A DNA stretch of 53,165 nucleotides, from assembly GCF_013184545.1 (NCBI RefSeq), contig NZ_JAAOJA010000019.1:1-53165 (forward strand), given 5' to 3'. Numbering within the stretch: position 1 is the first letter of the stretch; each line of letters opens with the position of its first letter. This stretch comes from Pseudomonas tumuqii. GTDB taxonomy: Bacteria; Pseudomonadota; Gammaproteobacteria; Pseudomonadales; Pseudomonadaceae. Under the pieces are notes generated by a model, which searched no databases, was not told the DNA's origin, and saw only the letters and a list, made by a program, of their open reading frames with translations. A program made the translations under genes and the position numbers. This document shows positions 51,326 through 53,165 of the stretch, one piece after another.

Positions 51326-51893
51326 GGAAACGCTGCCCGGCGTCGGGTGCTTGTTCTTGTCCGCGCATCTGGCCACAGATACGCACGTAGGAGCGGGCCA
51401 TGCCCGCGAAGCTTGCCCGCGTGACTGCCTGCAGATGCGAGCTCAGGAGCAGGCCACACCCGCGAAGCCAGGCTCAAATCACCCACGTCCCCCCAGGCGG
51501 ATTGCCGGAATTTGGGCAACCCATGATCCATGTCAGGCTTGATCGTCCCCACGTCGAGGCGTCGAACCGTCCGCGTGGCCATGCAGCCCGAGACGCTCGG
51601 CGTCTCAGCCACAGCCCGGGTGTGCGTTGCCAGGCCGCAGGAGCCCTGGCTTGGCTCGAACGGCACACTGCACTATGCTCGGCCAATCCAAGGGAATGCC
51701 AGCCAACCCCGCCTATCCGGCAAGGACCGCCGTTGCTCCCTGTCTTTTTAGCCATGCAGTCGCCAGCCCCGTTGCGCGCAGGGGAGGGCGGTAGCGTGCC
51801 TGCCGCAGTCGATAGCCTTTATCCGCAGACCGGCCGCCTCGACCACCCCGAGCCAGGCATGAGTATCGACCCCGCTCAACTCAACGGCTGGCA
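51326..51893. other. Gene-poor stretch before the integron remnant
   Basis: After the REP pair I find nothing I can call. Several frames are open for 70-175 codons on both strands, but they are Arg/Pro-rich, lack convincing ribosome sites and overlap one another, as random GC-rich DNA does. A plus-strand frame ending near 51922 (SIDPAQLNGWQRMKSR) overlaps the integrase remnant. This segment may hold the debris left when the 3' part of the integrase was lost. Confidence 0.45.
51386..51470. repeat. REP-like pair, partly degraded
   Basis: CGTAGGAGCGGGCCATGCCCG at about 51387-51407 faces GAGCAGGCCACACCCGCGAAG at about 51448-51468, a REP unit and a diverged partner, downstream of the GGDEF/EAL gene. 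Confidence 0.6.
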
Positions 51894-52022
51894 ACGAATG
51901 AAGTCGCGAATTCAATACCAATAGAGTGGCTGTTACTGCGTCCGTACCACGCTGTAATGACGCAAACGATTCACCGCACGCAACTGCTCGTGCAGGAGCG
52001 GCTTGGAGGTTGAACTGCCCAT
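51894..52022 (-). pseudogene. intI: Integron integrase (IntI) 5' remnant
   Basis: On the minus strand from ATG 52020-52022 the frame reads MGSSTSKPLLHEQLRAVNRL then RHYSVVRTQ and stops at TAA 51933-51935. PLLxQLRAxxRxRHYSxRT is the typical start of chromosomal integron integrases. Past the stop the same frame continues YWY, another stop, and IRDFIR, matching the next conserved block (YxxWIRxFIRFH). After about 51894 the similarity ends. So this is a truncated, mutated tyrosine recombinase lacking all catalytic residues. Orientation, away from the cassette to its right, is that of a normal intI. Confidence 0.78.
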
Positions 52023-52221
52023 GTCGGCTTTCGACTACTGTTTTTCATACAGTGGTAATGGTAGAGCAGAATGCGGAAGTCAAGCGAATACAGGAAAACA
52101 CCTGACGAACTGCCGTAAATTTTTGATTTGTAAGGTTTTATCGTTTTCAGAATTCAAAATTGGCGCGTGCTTATGCGGAATTCACTACCATCGGATTAAC
52201 GAAGAACTCCATCTAATCACT
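52023..52221. other. attI-like region upstream of the first cassette
   Basis: About 200 bp between the integrase remnant and the cassette boundary. Its left part carries a LexA-box-like sequence (52038-52052), and it becomes AT-rich rightward. In a working integron this segment would hold the intI promoter, the cassette promoter and attI; I cannot place those confidently here. The weak frame over it has no good start. Confidence 0.5.
52038..52052. promoter_or_regulatory. LexA-box-like sequence upstream of intI remnant
   Basis: CTGTTTTTCATACAG resembles the SOS box CTG-N10-CAG found at intI promoters, but has only 9 bases between CTG and CAG, so it is one base short and probably no longer a good LexA site. 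It sits 16 bp upstream of the remnant's ATG, as expected for an intI promoter. Confidence 0.45.
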
Positions 52222-52222
52222 G

Positions 52223-53040
52223 TTATATTCCAAGGATAAATTTTGTGCAGATACCAGAAAACCATATAGCCGAACTCAAAGAGTCAAAAATTCTTCTTGA
52301 AAAAACATCATTCATAATTAAAGCCACCGACCTTATTGGCACGCCAATTGAAAAAGGCATTGAGTGCTTACCTGATGGCTGGCAAGAAAAAATTGCCAAA
52401 GCCACGAACTCCTCTTTAAGCAAGTCACTTGAGTGGGCAACCAATACAATGGACTCAGAGTCCGCAGACTCTTATCCGAAGCTTCACATGGCTACCGTTG
52501 CCGCAACGGGCGCTATCGGCGGAGCATTTGGTTTATCTGCAATTGCAATTGAGCTGCCGATCTCTACTACAGTAATGCTTCGCTCAATTGCAGATATTGC
52601 CAGAGCCAACGGGGAGAAAATTACTGATGCGGAAGTCCGCCTACAATGCTTGTCCGTCTTCTCATTAGGTGGAAACTCAAAGTCAGATGATGCTGCTGAA
52701 TCAGGTTACTACGCTGTCCGCGCGTCTCTCGCTAGCCTTGTTACTGAAGCCGCATCTCATCTTGCAGGAAAACAAGCTGGCGAAGCCATTGCTGAAAAAA
52801 TACCAGCACTGTTGAGTTTCATAGCCAAAATTGCTGCACGATTCAACATCCAAGTTTCAGAAAAGGCTATGGCCCAACTGGTGCCAATAATTGGGGCGGC
52901 AGGAGGTGCAATTATTAACACTTTGTTCATAGACCACTTCCAAGGTATAAGCCGTGGCCACTTTACCGTTAGAAGACTAGAAAGAATCTACGGTGAAGAA
53001 ACAGTCAGGAAAGCCTACCTCGCCATTGAAATATAACAAT
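52223..53040 (+). mobile_element. Integron gene cassette (EcsC-family cargo)
   Basis: The left boundary is G-TTATAT (core site GTTATAT at 52222-52228) and the right inverse core is ATATAAC (53031-53037), its exact complement; the pairing extends to 12 of 14 bases. The right core overlaps the cargo stop codon, as is common in cassettes, and is followed by AATGCG, like many attC sites. There is one ORF, in the usual orientation away from intI, and the DNA is clearly AT-richer than the chromosome. The second base of the RRR in GTTRRRY is T here, a deviation. The distal part of attC is displaced by an insertion sequence. Confidence 0.75.
52245..53036 (+). CDS. EcsC-family protein, integron cassette cargo
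   Basis: This 263-residue protein matches the EcsC family through SLEWATNTMDSESADSYPKL, HMATVAATGAIGGAFGLSAI-like hydrophobic stretch, the LPISTTVMLRSIADIARANGE block and the C-terminal GAAGGAIINTLFIDHFQGIS, GHFTVRRLERIYGEE. EcsC proteins have no settled biochemical role; some Bacillus relatives affect secretion and ABC transport, and others sit in phage-defence or mobile contexts. The start is GTG 52245 with AAGGA 8 bases upstream. Low GC and A/T-ending codons set it apart from all neighbours, indicating recent acquisition. Confidence 0.82.
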   Translation: MQIPENHIAELKESKILLEKTSFIIKATDLIGTPIEKGIECLPDGWQEKIAKATNSSLSKSLEWATNTMDSESADSYPKLHMATVAATGAIGGAFGLSAIAIELPISTTVMLRSIADIARANGEKITDAEVRLQCLSVFSLGGNSKSDDAAESGYYAVRASLASLVTEAASHLAGKQAGEAIAEKIPALLSFIAKIAARFNIQVSEKAMAQLVPIIGAAGGAIINTLFIDHFQGISRGHFTVRRLERIYGEETVRKAYLAIEI

Positions 53041-53042
53041 GC
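53031..53042. other. attC 5' inverse core site, interrupted
   Basis: ATATAACAATGC: inverse core ATATAAC (overlapping the TAA stop) and the following AATGCG of a typical attC start. The rest of the site is replaced by transposase sequence starting within a few bases. Confidence 0.6.
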
Positions 53043-53165
53043 GTATATGGCACCACACCGCCCAGCAGATCCGTACCAGTTTGTTGGCCAGGGCCACAGC
53101 CGCTTTGTTGTGCCCAATGCGCGCGGCGGTCTCGACGGCCCAGCGTTGTAACTGAGTCAGCTTTT
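53041..53165 (-). mobile_element. IS110/IS1111-family insertion sequence, transposase C-terminus (runs off the right edge)
   Basis: On the minus strand bases 53163 down read KLTQLQRWAVETAARIGHNK followed by AAVALANKLVRICWAVW, the conserved C-terminal part of IS110/IS1111 transposases (RxGHNKAAVALANKLARICWAVW). The frame continues past the presumed IS end into the cassette and stops at TGA 53005-53007. The junction lies inside the cassette's attC, the target of the IS1111-attC group. The rest of the element, including its DEDD catalytic domain, is outside the window. Confidence 0.8.

Noticed and set aside
51400..51924. 174-codon plus-strand frame after the GGDEF/EAL gene
   Set aside because: Starts inside a REP element, is Arg/Pro-rich, has no recognised motif and overlaps the integrase remnant; probably not a gene.

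Overview
The window looks like a high-GC Pseudomonas chromosome. The gene order matches the P. aeruginosa PAO1 stretch from the PA0743-PA0748 valine-catabolism genes to about PA0780 (ung, tctABC/opdH/tctDE, sdhE, nadB, algU-mucABCD, lepAB, rnc-era-recO-pdxJ, icp, a Lon-type protease, pruR). That match is from memory of PAO1. The ends differ: a Lap-type adhesin/secretion locus lies on the left, and a c-di-GMP protein plus an integron remnant lie on the right. No rRNA, tRNA, CRISPR array or prophage was seen.

Left end (1-6.9 kb): the 5' part of a giant LapA-type adhesin (minus strand, running off the window, with a TAAG motif where LapG is expected to cut) is divergent from its likely type I secretion system: a TolC-like outer-membrane protein, LapB ABC exporter and LapC adaptor. 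A FleQ-box-like palindrome lies between them. 7.1-15.3 kb: a valine/isobutyryl-CoA catabolic cluster (mmsA, acyl-CoA dehydrogenase, enoyl-CoA hydratase, 3-hydroxyisobutyryl-CoA hydrolase, mmsB), interrupted by an orphan branched-chain-amino-acid-type solute-binding protein and faced by the AraC-type activator gene mmsR. Two direct repeats exactly 21 bp apart in the mmsA-mmsR spacer look like the operator. 15.3-17.5 kb: thioesterase, ung, a DUF6279 lipoprotein.

17.5-25.4 kb: tricarboxylate uptake (opdH-tctC-tctB-tctA, then an AbrB-family membrane protein, ending in a clear terminator), divergent from the two-component system tctD-tctE. The spacer has a helically phased direct repeat. 25.4-29.8 kb: HDOD protein, ygfZ, sdhE, ygfX, nadB. 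29.8-34.3 kb: algU-mucA-mucB-mucC-mucD with a sigma-22 autoregulatory promoter; mucA is intact, as in a non-mucoid strain. 34.4-40.8 kb: lepA-lepB-DUF4845-rnc-era-recO-pdxJ. 41-48.7 kb: cmoB/cmoA, a lipoprotein, a chagasin-type cysteine-protease inhibitor, a Lon-family protease, a small membrane-anchored helical protein and pruR. 48.8-51.3 kb: a membrane protein with a degenerate GGDEF and a conserved EAL domain, preceded by a tiny overlapping ORF.

Right end (51.9-53.165 kb): a decayed chromosomal integron. The 5' remnant of an integron integrase (minus strand, with in-frame stops) is followed by an attI-like region, then one AT-richer gene cassette encoding an EcsC-family protein. The cassette boundaries (GTTATAT at its start, ATATAAC over its stop codon) are exact complements. 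An IS110/IS1111-family transposase begins directly in the cassette's attC, which is the known target of the IS1111-attC group. This is the most notable accessory content. Repeats are abundant between genes: REP-like elements, CCCGGAT dyads, a GTAGG-TGGGTTA element, CTCTCCC repeats, and a MITE-like element with ends GAGGTTGTGAAA.
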